Shown here in pieces: positions 36,620-45,168 of a stretch of DNA of 64,000 bases (the first letter of the stretch is position 1; every line of letters begins with the position of its first letter). Below the pieces are notes generated by a model. That model was not told where the DNA came from. It worked only from the letters and a program-made list of their open reading frames with translations, and ran no database searches. Origin of the DNA: Ferruginibacter paludis (GTDB lineage: Bacteria > Bacteroidota > Bacteroidia > Chitinophagales > Chitinophagaceae); assembly GCF_030409685.1 (NCBI RefSeq), contig NZ_JAUFQJ010000024.1, positions 1 to 64,000 of the forward strand, given 5' to 3'. The translations under genes and the position numbers were made by a program.

Positions 36620-37132
36620 TTAAGAAGCCTTTAATGTACCCAACAATTTTCCAAAGGTGTGTTCCGAAAGGGTTTCAGCTGTCAGTATTTGTTTTGCCGC
36701 ATTGTAAAAGGGGGCTCTTTCTTTTAATTTTTGTTCAATAAAAAACAACAGCTCTGCGGGGTTCATTTTTTTTAGCAGGGGCCTTTTTTCCTGTTCAAGT
36801 AACACTCTTTCTAAAATTTTCGGGCCGGTAGTTTTAAGGTAGATGGTCATTCCATGTTCATTCATCCATTGCATGTTTTCAAAAAAGCAGGGTGTTCCCC
36901 CACCGCATGCTACAATCGTATTTGTTAAGCTTCCAAAATTGCGGAGTGCCTTTGCTTCTATCTTTCTGAAATACTTTTCACCCTTGCGTTCAAAAATATC
37001 CGCAATTGACTTTCCTTCCTGCTTTTCAATTGCTTCATCCAGATCTATAAAATTAAAGCCGGAAACACCGGCCCATATTTTACCCCAATGCGTTTTACCG
37101 CTTCCCATAAAACCAATTAAAAAACAAATCAT
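36620..37132 (-). CDS. aroK: Shikimate kinase
   Basis: Phosphorylates shikimate in the aromatic amino-acid pathway. The P-loop GFMGSGKTHWGK, the shikimate-binding FIDLDEAIEKQEGKSI, the Arg in GEKYFRKIEAKAL and the VACGGGTPCF loop are present, with EKRPLLK in the lid region. Length 170. Followed by DUF423 at 12 bp. A -7 match lies 39 nt upstream. Confidence 0.93.
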   Translation of the reverse strand: MICFLIGFMGSGKTHWGKIWAGVSGFNFIDLDEAIEKQEGKSIADIFERKGEKYFRKIEAKALRNFGSLTNTIVACGGGTPCFFENMQWMNEHGMTIYLKTTGPKILERVLLEQEKRPLLKKMNPAELLFFIEQKLKERAPFYNAAKQILTAETLSEHTFGKLLGTLKAS

Positions 37133-37170
37133 GCTAAATTTATAATTGCCTTGCTTGGTGACAACAGTTG

Positions 37171-37178
37171 CAAAATTA
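37171..37178 (-). promoter_or_regulatory. Candidate -7 box of aroK
   Basis: The minus strand reads TAATTTTG followed by CAACTG, 39 nt upstream of the aroK ATG. No -33 TTG at the expected distance. Confidence 0.35.
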
Positions 37179-37315
37179 CCGGAATAAATGGTAAAAGAAA
37201 GTGGAATGAAATAAGCGGAAAAAATTAAATAGAATGACTTCTAAATCGTGCCGATTGCAGAATAGAGGAATCGCAAAAATAAAAAACAGCAATATAAAAC
37301 AGAAATATAGCCAGC

Positions 37316-37966
37316 CTAATTCTTCTTTTTAAAATCGCCCCTTTTCCAGGCCTTTATGAAGTCTGCCCAGGCAAATGGATTAAAAATATTTTGTGGAGGA
37401 GCCTGGCCTGCGTAATAGTATTTTGCCGATTGCTGACTGAGGTATTTATTGGCCGCTTCCCTGCCATCTCTCGGTAATGATGCCATCAGCACACGTCGTC
37501 TGTTTTCATCATTGTTTTGCCGGGCGACTTCCAGGTCATCGGCCGGCACATTTGTCTTTAAAAAATCCCTTTCAAACTGTTCCCTTGTAGGCCTGGACTT
37601 AATAATGGTTGCCGCCAGGTAAACAGTATCTGTAACCATCAATTGCAATACACTGTACTGATTGCCTTCTATATCCCTGGGAATAGTAATGGTTTTAGGT
37701 TTAAACCCAACACTTGTAAATTCTACCTTCTCGCCCTTTAATACCACCAGGCTAAATACACCCTGGTTATTGGTTACGGTGCCCCTTCCCTGTAATTTTT
37801 CTACCACGCTTACAGAGGGCAATGCCTGCAGGCTGTCAGCCGTCATCACAACGCCATACAACTGCACTACTGAATCCTTAAAATTTTCAAATTGAGCTTT
37901 TGCAGCAACCGGAATAAACAAAGCACAGATAAAACAGATAAAAATGTATCGTAAAAATATTTTCAT
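37316..37966 (-). CDS. Secreted protein with carboxypeptidase-regulatory-like domain
   Basis: The signal peptide (about 1-24, ending AKAQ) is followed by a CarboxypepD_reg-like beta sandwich (about 34-115) with LYGVVMTADSLQALPSVSVV, GTVTNNQGVFSLVVLKGEKV and FTSVGFKPKTITI. This domain often opens TonB-dependent receptors but is free-standing here. The last 100 residues are charged and mostly helical, ending FKKKN. No TonB plug or barrel follows, so it is not a truncated receptor start as far as the length and neighbours show. The function is unknown. Confidence 0.75.
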   Translation of the reverse strand: MKIFLRYIFICFICALFIPVAAKAQFENFKDSVVQLYGVVMTADSLQALPSVSVVEKLQGRGTVTNNQGVFSLVVLKGEKVEFTSVGFKPKTITIPRDIEGNQYSVLQLMVTDTVYLAATIIKSRPTREQFERDFLKTNVPADDLEVARQNNDENRRRVLMASLPRDGREAANKYLSQQSAKYYYAGQAPPQNIFNPFAWADFIKAWKRGDFKKKN

Positions 37967-38095
37967 TCAATAAAATTCAGTTACTGCATATCTAAGCGGT
38001 TATCTGGCGAAGCGGTTACAGTTGGTTAAAAAATCTTCTCTTTTCAAAAATAACAACATTCCTTAATTAATAAACAAAGTAAGGGCATCAATAGC

Positions 38096-38103
38096 TAATT
38101 TTG
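38096..38103 (+). promoter_or_regulatory. Candidate -7 box of mrp
   Basis: TAATTTTG followed by CCGCAG, 35 nt upstream of the mrp ATG, matches TAnnTTTG; no clear -33 box. Confidence 0.4.
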
Positions 38104-38138
38104 CCGCAGATACTGCTTTTTAACAAAAAATTGAACTG

Positions 38139-39233
38139 ATGACAAATGAAGATATCCTGAAAGCCCTGAGCAATGTACAGGAACCCGATCTTGGAAAAGA
38201 CCTGGTAACCCTTAACATGGTTAAAGATATAGTAATCAATGGAAATGATGTATCCTTTACGGTGGTACTTACTACCCCCGCCTGCCCCCTGAAAGACCTG
38301 ATAATGAATGCGTGCATCAACGCCGTGAAACTGCTCGTTAACAAGCAGGCCATTGTAAAAGTAAACTTCACCAGCAATACCACCACCAATCGTAAAGATG
38401 CCAAAACGGTTTTAAGCGGTGTAAAAAATATTATAGCAGTTGTCAGCGGAAAAGGTGGCGTAGGCAAAAGCACAGTGGCCAGCAACTTTGCCCTTGCACT
38501 CGCCCAAAGCGGCGCCCGCGTGGGATTGATGGATGCGGATATTTACGGACCAAGCCAGCACATCATGTTTGGCGTTCGCGGCGACCGGCCTTTAATGAAA
38601 GATGTGGATGGTAAAGGCATGATTGTACCCATCGAAAAATATGGCATTAAAATGATGAGCATTGGTTTACTGGTAGATGAAAAGCAGGCGGTAGTTTGGC
38701 GGGGACCAATGGTGAGCAGCGCCATCCGCCAGTTTGTAAGCGATGTGGATTGGGGCGAACTGGATTACCTTGTAATAGACATGCCGCCAGGCACGGGCGA
38801 CATCCACTTAACTGTTGTACAAACCGTGCCCGTAACCGGCGTTATTGTGGTCACCACGCCGCAAACCGTGGCCCTTGCCGATGCAAAAAAAGGCATCGCC
38901 ATGTTTGGGCAGGCTCAATTAAAAGTGCCCATCATTGGACTGGTAGAAAACATGAGCTACTTTACCCCGGCAGAATTGCCTGATAATAAATATTACCTGT
39001 TTGGAAAAAATGGTGGTAAAAACCTGGCCGAAGAATTTGATCTTCCTTTCCTTGGGCAAATTCCTATTGTGCAATCCATTCGTGAAGGCGGGGATGCCGG
39101 TGTACCGGTTATGGTAAGCGATGATGAGCTGACGAAGAGAGCCTTCATTGATTTTGCGGCCATTGCCACCCGTGGTATTGCCATGCGAAATGCTAATATG
39201 GAGCCGACCAAAATAGTTGAAATGACAGAGTAG
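38139..39233 (+). CDS. mrp: Mrp/ApbC/NBP35-type P-loop ATPase
   Basis: An ATPase of the Mrp/ApbC group, whose members carry Fe-S clusters to target proteins. The N-terminal MIP18/DUF59 domain (about 1-80, VLTTPACPLKDLI) precedes the deviant Walker A VVSGKGGVGKST and the switch region DMPPGTGDIHLTV. The usual CxxC cluster site after ENMSYF is absent; the stretch reads TPAELPDNKYYLFG. I recall the same in other Bacteroidota, so it is a lineage trait rather than decay. A conventional role in cluster transfer should therefore not be assumed. Length 364. Confidence 0.9.
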   Translation: MTNEDILKALSNVQEPDLGKDLVTLNMVKDIVINGNDVSFTVVLTTPACPLKDLIMNACINAVKLLVNKQAIVKVNFTSNTTTNRKDAKTVLSGVKNIIAVVSGKGGVGKSTVASNFALALAQSGARVGLMDADIYGPSQHIMFGVRGDRPLMKDVDGKGMIVPIEKYGIKMMSIGLLVDEKQAVVWRGPMVSSAIRQFVSDVDWGELDYLVIDMPPGTGDIHLTVVQTVPVTGVIVVTTPQTVALADAKKGIAMFGQAQLKVPIIGLVENMSYFTPAELPDNKYYLFGKNGGKNLAEEFDLPFLGQIPIVQSIREGGDAGVPVMVSDDELTKRAFIDFAAIATRGIAMRNANMEPTKIVEMTE

Positions 39234-39275
39234 GAAAAGGAAACAATATTTGTCCGGGCCAGGAAGCTTTGTGGT

Positions 39276-39308
39276 ATATCGTTGCGTCGCCCTCTTGTAC
39301 TGCATACC
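39276..39308 (+). repeat. Dispersed intergenic repeat, copy 2
   Basis: The segment atcgttgcgtcg followed by ccctcttgtactgcatacc is the opposite-strand match of the copy at 10334-10366 (about 26 of 33 identical). It lies between mrp and the GDPD gene. Confidence 0.55.
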
Positions 39309-39370
39309 ATTGTGGATCATTGGCGTTCAATCCGAAATAGCTTTATAATAAAAAATAGTTTGCTAATTCA

Positions 39371-40300
39371 ATGGCATCAACAATAAAAACAGCCGCAACA
39401 TTTATTTTATTGATGTGCGGTGCCTGTTCGTCCAATAAAAAAATGTCCGTTCAAAATAAAATAGCATCAACCACTGTTTCAGTTCCAGCCTTCGATAAAG
39501 AGGGCCACCGCGGCTGCCGTGGCTTGATGCCAGAAAATACCATACCCGCGATGCTCAAAGCATTAGACCTCGGTGTAACCACGCTGGAAATGGATGCCAG
39601 CATCAGTAAAGACAAGCAGGTGATCCTGAGTCATGATCCGTTCTTCAATCACGACATTACTACCAAACCAGACGGCTCTTTTATAGCTGCGAAAGACGAG
39701 CACAGTTATATTCTGTACCAAATGAATTACGACTCCATCAAGACTTTTGATGTTGGCCTGAAACCACACCCGTTTTTTCCGCAGCAACAAAAAATAGCGG
39801 TTGCAAAACCATTGCTAAGTGATGTGTTTGACAGCGTGAAAAAATACATGTCAACCAGCAAACGACCTTACCCGTTTTTTAATATAGAAACCAAGTGCAT
39901 GCCGGCAACGGATAATATCAATCACCCCGCACCACCGGAGTTTGTTGAGTTGCTGATGAAAGTCATCAAAGAAAAAAAGATGGAAGAGCAGGTTATCATT
40001 CAATCCTTCGATTTCCGGAGCCTGCAATATTTACATGAGCATTATCCGGCAATAAAAACAGCCATGCTCATAGAGCGGTTTGATAAAAGAACTTTAGAGG
40101 AACAAATAAAAGCACTTGGATTTACTCCCACTATTTACAGCCCGGAAAATACACTGGTCAATGCGGATATTATTGAAAAATGTCATCAGCAAAACATACA
40201 AGTAATTCCCTGGACGGTGAATGATGCAAAGAAAATAAATGATTTAAAAGCAATGGGCGTTGACGGAATTATTTCGGATTACCCTAATCTTTTTAATTAG
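39371..40300 (+). CDS. Glycerophosphodiester phosphodiesterase, lipoprotein
   Basis: Hydrolyses glycerophosphodiesters to glycerol-3-phosphate and an alcohol. A lipoprotein leader with the lipobox MCGACS comes first. The GDPD barrel then opens with EGHRGCRGLMPENTIPA (catalytic His and Arg) and TLEMDASISKD (metal ligands), then LSHDPFFN (second catalytic His). NIETKCMP and QSFDFRSL are further family landmarks, and WTVNDAKK and GVDGIISDYP close the barrel. Length 309. It is probably anchored at the cell surface or in the periplasm. Confidence 0.9.
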   Translation: MASTIKTAATFILLMCGACSSNKKMSVQNKIASTTVSVPAFDKEGHRGCRGLMPENTIPAMLKALDLGVTTLEMDASISKDKQVILSHDPFFNHDITTKPDGSFIAAKDEHSYILYQMNYDSIKTFDVGLKPHPFFPQQQKIAVAKPLLSDVFDSVKKYMSTSKRPYPFFNIETKCMPATDNINHPAPPEFVELLMKVIKEKKMEEQVIIQSFDFRSLQYLHEHYPAIKTAMLIERFDKRTLEEQIKALGFTPTIYSPENTLVNADIIEKCHQQNIQVIPWTVNDAKKINDLKAMGVDGIISDYPNLFN

Positions 40301-40367
40301 CATCCATAGACTGTAAGATGCATGGCTTGAAGCCGGCTTGGTAAAAAATCTTTTGAGTGAAACACCA

Positions 40368-40400
40368 AAAACGTCTTAACGCCTTAACGGCAAAAACTTC
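40368..40400 (+). repeat. Short dispersed repeat ahead of kynU
   Basis: The stretch acgtcttaacgccttaacgg plus an A-rich end resembles acgccttaaagccttagcgg at 53769-53788 (16 of 20 identical in that core). Related sequences are, to my recollection, common between genes in this lineage. Confidence 0.4.
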
Positions 40401-40405
40401 TCCTA

Positions 40406-41680
40406 ATGAAGCATGAATTTACGCTGGAATATGCACAGGCACTGGATAGCCAAGATACACTAAGTCATTTCAGGGCACAATTTTATATGCCTTATTTCCA
40501 GGGTAAACATGCCACCTATTTTTTAGGCAACTCTTTGGGGCTGCAACCAAAAAAAACACAGGATGAAGTAACCAACATCATGGAAAACTGGGCCCATTTT
40601 GGGGTGGAAGGATTTTTTTTAGGCAAGGATCCATGGCTGCAGTATTCAAAAAAAATAACGCCGCTGCTTTGTGATATCATTGGCGCAAAAGAAGAAGAAC
40701 TGGTAACGATGAATCACCTGACGGTGAACCTGCATTTGCTAATGCTTAGTTTTTATCAGCCAACTGTCACCCGCTATAAAATCATCTGCGAAGCAAAAGC
40801 CTTTCCTTCTGATCAATATGCCTTTCAGTCACAGGTAAAATTGCATGGTCTTGATCCTGCTGATGCTATCATAGAAGTATTTCCCAAAGAAGGAACAGAA
40901 CTGATCACTACCGAAGACATCACTGCTGTTATTGAACAACACAAGGACAGCATTGCACTGGTTCTATTCAGCGGTATTAATTATTACACAGGCCAGGTTT
41001 TCGATATAAAGGCCATTACAAAAGCGGCGCACGAAGCCGGCGCTTACGCAGGTTTCGACCTGGCACATGCGGCCGGTAATATTAAACTGCAACTGCACGA
41101 CTGGCAGGTTGATTTTGCCTGCTGGTGTAATTATAAATATTTAAACAGCGGTCCTGGGGCAGTTGCAGGTGCTTTTATACATCAAAAGCATCTCAACAAC
41201 CATAACCTGAAAAGGCTCGAAGGATGGTGGGGCAATGATGCCGGCAACCGTTTTAAAATGGCTAGTACGTTTACACCTACACCAACAGCAGAAAGCTGGG
41301 CCATGAGTACACCGCCTATGATGTTACTAGCTGCGCACAAAGCATCGCTGGAAATATTTGCTGCTGCGGGTTTTGATAACTTGCTGAAAAAAAGCAAAGC
41401 ACTGAGTGACTATTTATTTTTTGTGTTAAATCATATCAATCAACCAATAGAAAAATTTAAAATCATCACGCCATCCAATCCGGACGAACGCGGCTGCCAG
41501 GTTTCACTTTCAGTACATAAAAATGCAAAAGCTGTTTTTGACAGTTTACTGCCTAATGGCGTTTTTGCAGACTGGAGAGAGCCCAACGTAATAAGGATCG
41601 CACCAGTGCCTTTATACAATAGCTTCGAAGAAATCTATATTTTTGCCGAACTGTTGCAACACATTTTAAATGTCGCTTAA
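40406..41680 (+). CDS. kynU: Kynureninase
   Basis: PLP enzyme that cleaves kynurenine or 3-hydroxykynurenine to (hydroxy)anthranilate and alanine, in tryptophan breakdown and the kynurenine route to NAD. The opening YFLGNSLGLQPKKTQ, the MNHLTVNLHLLM segment, GFDLAHAAGN and the PLP-lysine site WCNYKYLNSGPGA are diagnostic. Length 424. Its last base overlaps the A of the next ATG, so kynU is translationally coupled to the PaiB-like gene, and pyrF follows 15 bp later. Confidence 0.94.
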   Translation: MKHEFTLEYAQALDSQDTLSHFRAQFYMPYFQGKHATYFLGNSLGLQPKKTQDEVTNIMENWAHFGVEGFFLGKDPWLQYSKKITPLLCDIIGAKEEELVTMNHLTVNLHLLMLSFYQPTVTRYKIICEAKAFPSDQYAFQSQVKLHGLDPADAIIEVFPKEGTELITTEDITAVIEQHKDSIALVLFSGINYYTGQVFDIKAITKAAHEAGAYAGFDLAHAAGNIKLQLHDWQVDFACWCNYKYLNSGPGAVAGAFIHQKHLNNHNLKRLEGWWGNDAGNRFKMASTFTPTPTAESWAMSTPPMMLLAAHKASLEIFAAAGFDNLLKKSKALSDYLFFVLNHINQPIEKFKIITPSNPDERGCQVSLSVHKNAKAVFDSLLPNGVFADWREPNVIRIAPVPLYNSFEEIYIFAELLQHILNVA

Positions 41681-42309
41681 TGTATAGCCTTCCTTATTTT
41701 ACCGAAAAAGATGGAGCCAAAGTAATTGCGTTTATGAAGAAAAATTCATTTGCAATAATTACCGGGCCGGGAGAAGAATATCCGGCGGCCACACAGATTC
41801 CCTTAGAAGTAATAGCAGACAATGATGGAAAAATTATTCTATCCGGCCACCTCATGAAAAATACTGATCATCACCGCGCCTTTGTAAAAAATGACAAAGT
41901 GCTCGTAATTTTCAACGGGCCGCATTGTTATGTTAGTGCAAGCTGGTACAACAATCCGCAATCTGCCTCTACCTGGAATTACATGACTGTACATGCAAAA
42001 GGCACCATTAGTTTTTCAGATGATATTGGAACCTATGAAGCGATTAAAGCTATAACCAATAAGTATGACGATGCCCAAAGCGCAGCCGCCTTCAATAATA
42101 TGTCACAAGCTTATATAGGCAAGATGCTGAAAGCGATTGTGGGTTTTACTATTGAAGTAAAAACCGTTGAAAATATTTTTAAACTTAGTCAGAATAAAAC
42201 CAGCGAGGAGCAGCTCAACATTATTGATAAGCTAAAAAAACGGGGTGACGAAAACTCAATACTGATTGCAGCAGAAATGAAAAAACTAATTAGTACAACC
42301 CAGGCATAA
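41680..42309 (+). CDS. PaiB-family FMN-binding protein
   Basis: Belongs to the FMN-binding split-barrel group annotated as PaiB-type negative regulators. It has an N-terminal MYSLPYFTEKDGAKVIAFMKK, AATQIPLEVI, LSGHLMKNTDHHR and YVSASWYNNPQSASTWNY, matching PaiB. At 209 residues it has the usual size. No helix-turn-helix is visible, so a flavin-linked enzymatic or chaperone role is as likely as regulation. It lies between kynU (1-bp overlap) and pyrF (15-bp gap). Confidence 0.82.
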   Translation: MYSLPYFTEKDGAKVIAFMKKNSFAIITGPGEEYPAATQIPLEVIADNDGKIILSGHLMKNTDHHRAFVKNDKVLVIFNGPHCYVSASWYNNPQSASTWNYMTVHAKGTISFSDDIGTYEAIKAITNKYDDAQSAAAFNNMSQAYIGKMLKAIVGFTIEVKTVENIFKLSQNKTSEEQLNIIDKLKKRGDENSILIAAEMKKLISTTQA

Positions 42310-42324
42310 GTTCATTTTACAATC

Positions 42325-43134
42325 ATGACAAGACAACAACTCATCCACCAAATACAATTAAAAAAATCATTTCTCTGCGTTGGTCTGGATACGGACTTTA
42401 ATAAAATACCAAAGCACCTTCAAAGCCATGCAGATGCCATATTTGAATTCAATAAACAGATCATTGATGCTACTAAAGATTTGTGTGTAGCCTATAAAAT
42501 CAATACTGCTTTTTATGAAGTGCTGGGCTCCAACGGATGGGATATTATGGAAAGAACAGTGAACTATATTCCGAAAGAACACTTTACCATCGCTGATGCC
42601 AAACGCGGTGATATCGGCAACACGTCCACACAATACGCCAAAGCCTTTTTTGAAACAATGGAATTTGATTCTGTAACCGTTGCGCCTTACATGGGCGAAG
42701 ACAGCGTGAAACCCTTCCTGGAATTTGATAACAAGTGGGCCATCGTATTGGGTTTAACCAGCAACACCGGCAGCAAAGATTTTGAGCAACAAAAAGTGGG
42801 TGATGAATTTTTATATGAGACAGTTTTAAAAACAGTCAGTAGTTGGGGCAATCCCGGTAACCTGATGTTTGTAGTAGGTGCAACGAAAGCAAATATTTTA
42901 GCTGATATCCGCAAAATTATTCCGGATCATTTTTTACTTGTACCCGGTGTAGGCTTCCAGGGAGGCAGCCTTGAAGAAGTAAGTAAATACGGGTTAAACA
43001 ACGATTGCGGCTTGCTGGTAAATGCCAGCCGGGCTATTATTTACGCCAGCGAAAAAGAAGATTTTGCCGCAGAAGCAAGGGCTGTTGCATTGCAGTACCA
43101 AACTGAAATGGCAGGCTATTTAGCCAAACTTTGA
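42325..43134 (+). CDS. pyrF: Orotidine 5'-phosphate decarboxylase (type 2)
   Basis: Final step of UMP synthesis. The active site DAKRGDIGNTS with its Lys/Asp pair, the N-terminal FLCVGLDTDFNKIP, and the phosphate-binding VPGVGFQGGSLEEV and LLVNASRAIIYAS are present. Length 269, typical of the longer type 2 enzymes. Last in the kynU-PaiB-pyrF unit, and its end overlaps a convergent membrane-protein gene by 19 bp. Confidence 0.95.
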   Translation: MTRQQLIHQIQLKKSFLCVGLDTDFNKIPKHLQSHADAIFEFNKQIIDATKDLCVAYKINTAFYEVLGSNGWDIMERTVNYIPKEHFTIADAKRGDIGNTSTQYAKAFFETMEFDSVTVAPYMGEDSVKPFLEFDNKWAIVLGLTSNTGSKDFEQQKVGDEFLYETVLKTVSSWGNPGNLMFVVGATKANILADIRKIIPDHFLLVPGVGFQGGSLEEVSKYGLNNDCGLLVNASRAIIYASEKEDFAAEARAVALQYQTEMAGYLAKL

Positions 43135-43592
43135 TCTTCCAATTGTTTTATCCATTTTCTGCAAATCAATAGTGGGATTAAACCCACCACACCAAAACTG
43201 CAATCAATTAAAATATGAAACATCGGGATATGCCGGATGGGACCTGCAATAAACGCCAGCGGAATTACTGCAAGGCACGCAAGTATTGCCCAATCAATGA
43301 TCCATTTATTTTTTATGGGATCTTTTAATGGCCCTATAAAAGCCATCGCAATTACAATGTGTGCAAAAGCCAGCCAGTCAAATCCATAGGCCAGCATGGG
43401 ATATTTAGCATTTGTTTCCACCAGGGCAACGTATACATTTTGCAACCACGCTTTCGCAAATTCCGGTGCCATCGACGGGTGATGTTGTAACCATCGCAGC
43501 TCTGTTTCTACCGGAAAAGCAGTAACCCCGCTAAGTATTAAGGCAATTATAAAAAATACAATCAGCAGCCGGATTTTTTTTAGAAGAGTCAT
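43116..43592 (-). CDS. Small integral membrane protein, unknown
   Basis: About 158 residues with four hydrophobic segments (roughly 5-25, 70-92, 103-122, 128-150). I do not recognise the family. I start it at the ATG at 43592 (MTLLKKIRLLIVFF), because the longer frame opens with GTG and adds only 11 residues. The 3' end overlaps pyrF by 19 bp tail to tail. It is monocistronic. Confidence 0.6.
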   Translation of the reverse strand: MTLLKKIRLLIVFFIIALILSGVTAFPVETELRWLQHHPSMAPEFAKAWLQNVYVALVETNAKYPMLAYGFDWLAFAHIVIAMAFIGPLKDPIKNKWIIDWAILACLAVIPLAFIAGPIRHIPMFHILIDCSFGVVGLIPLLICRKWIKQLEDQSLAK

Positions 43593-43660
43593 CCGTATTT
43601 TATTGGGTAGCACTAAAATTAGCACTTAAAGGCCATCATATCAAATTCAAGACACTTTTA

Positions 43661-44095
43661 CTAAGGCTTCTTATCAGGTTTGCCTGGCGTAAAGCTTCCC
43701 GTAGATGCGGTCCACCATGGATGTATTTCATAAGCTAGTCTTCCTGCCGCAATCGCAGGGTCTGTCTTCAGCAGCGCTTCTACTTCTTCCTTTGTTTTAC
43801 AGTCGAAAATAAAAATGCCACGCCAGTTACCATCATCACCAAAGGGACCGGCAACCTTTAATTTACCTTCATAATACAAGCGGTTGATATTAGCCATATG
43901 ACCTTCCTGTATTTTAGCTGCAGTGGCCGAATCATGGGTGCGGTTAGTACCCGTGGTTAGCATCACAAAAAAGTATTGCCTGATTTTATCTTCGGGCCTT
44001 GACGCACCAGCTGACTTTTGATCCTGCGCATAGACCAGGCTGGTGATGGACAGGCAACAAAAGGCAACTAACAGGTATTTTATAAGATGTCTCAA
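43661..44095 (-). CDS. Secreted YciI-like protein
   Basis: The signal peptide (MRHLIKYLLVAFCCLSI, cleavage after VYAQ) is followed by a YciI-like ferredoxin-fold domain: YFFVMLTTGTNRTHDSA, HMANINRLYYEGKLKVAGPF and RGIFIFDCKTKEEVEALLKTDP. YciI proteins are small putative enzymes, mostly cytosolic, so export is a variation. No ATG is available. A GTG at 44140 would lie inside the upstream terminator hairpin, so I prefer the TTG at 44095, which starts a normal signal peptide. Confidence 0.75.
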   Translation of the reverse strand: MRHLIKYLLVAFCCLSITSLVYAQDQKSAGASRPEDKIRQYFFVMLTTGTNRTHDSATAAKIQEGHMANINRLYYEGKLKVAGPFGDDGNWRGIFIFDCKTKEEVEALLKTDPAIAAGRLAYEIHPWWTASTGSFTPGKPDKKP

Positions 44096-44107
44096 AAAAA
44101 ATAATTT

Positions 44108-44148
44108 GTATGAAAATACAAAAGGTCTGCAATTAATCACAGACCTTT
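44108..44148 (-). terminator. Terminator of the sigma/anti-sigma/DUF4097 operon
   Basis: A perfect 9-bp stem (44121-44129 with 44140-44148) and a 10-nt loop, 24 bp after the DUF4097 stop, followed on the minus strand by TTTTGTATTTT. Confidence 0.7.
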
Positions 44149-44172
44149 CTAGTTCACAACCGCGTAACGTCG

Positions 44173-45168
44173 TTATGAAGTAGTCCTGGTTTTTGACTTA
44201 TTTTTTTCTTTATCCTTCATATCATCTTCTGTGGCTTCGCCCAAAATTATTTTACCAAAGCTGGTATTTAATTTAATGGGAATGGCGCCATTGCCAGACT
44301 TACCATTATAATTATGATCGAATTGTGGCCCCTTGTCCTCGCTGTTGTCTTCATCACTGTCAAACTTAATATTGCTGCGGTTTTTAAAACTGCCAAAGCT
44401 GGTAGAGATGGAGTAAGATGCAGACAAATCCCCTACCGGCCTGATGTTTACAGTTGAGTAAGATACTTTTGCATCCAGGCTGGTAAGGCTGTTATCGATA
44501 TTTATTTTTGTAGCGCTGCTGAATTCCAAATCCAGCTTTATTTTGCCGGAGAGTTTGCCGATCTCTGCAGAAGAATATTTTATGCTAACCGGTCCGTCAA
44601 AAATACTTTCAATATTGGCATGACCAAATTCTACATTCACAGACTTTACTTTGCTTAAACTGCCGGTGGTTAAAGAGCCAAATTTACTGGACAATTCTAC
44701 TTCGCCTTTATAATCAGGTAGCACTGTGGCGCCAAACTCATTGCTGATGTGAAGCGGGTTGGATGCAGGCATGGAAATATCATAATTCACTTTCATGGTG
44801 CTTTTTTCATTCTTTGAATTATTTATTCCATTGATAGATGTTTTAAAGGAGATATCGCTGTTATTTTTAGCATCTTTTACGTCAATTCGGTCGATTATTT
44901 TTTGCGCCAGCGCCTCTGAATTGGCCGATACTTCTACTGTCACATCTACTTTTATCTCATTCTTGTTCCAGGTATGTACTTCAACGCTGCCAAAAGAATT
45001 TTGAATGTCCAGTTTATCCGATGAAGACACATTGTAGGTTTTATTTACCGCTTTGTTCTTTACAAACTCGTACTTTTTATTGTTATCGTTTTGTGCAAAC
45101 AGCTGGTGCTGTAAGAAGAAAAACGGTAACCATATGCTAAATAGTTGGAGTACTTTTTTCATGGTCAT
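44173..45168 (-). CDS. Secreted DUF4097-type repeat protein
   Basis: A signal peptide ends LFAQ. It is followed by a right-handed beta-helix-like run of short strands (SSDKLDIQNSFGSVEVHTW, ISNEFGATVLPDYKGEVELSS, KFGSLTTGSLSKVKSVNVEFG), as in DUF4097 putative adhesins. The repeated FGS/FG turns recur about every 20 residues. The tail is Lys-rich. It is the third gene of the operon after an ECF sigma factor and its membrane anti-sigma partner, overlapping the latter by 32 bp. It may be a target or cofactor of that envelope-stress circuit; this is inference. Confidence 0.75.
   Translation of the reverse strand: MTMKKVLQLFSIWLPFFFLQHQLFAQNDNNKKYEFVKNKAVNKTYNVSSSDKLDIQNSFGSVEVHTWNKNEIKVDVTVEVSANSEALAQKIIDRIDVKDAKNNSDISFKTSINGINNSKNEKSTMKVNYDISMPASNPLHISNEFGATVLPDYKGEVELSSKFGSLTTGSLSKVKSVNVEFGHANIESIFDGPVSIKYSSAEIGKLSGKIKLDLEFSSATKINIDNSLTSLDAKVSYSTVNIRPVGDLSASYSISTSFGSFKNRSNIKFDSDEDNSEDKGPQFDHNYNGKSGNGAIPIKLNTSFGKIILGEATEDDMKDKEKNKSKTRTTS

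Noticed and set aside
37316..37966. Broken TonB-dependent receptor
   Set aside because: The regulatory-like domain is present but no plug or barrel fragments follow in any frame, and the frame is intact with a normal C-terminus.
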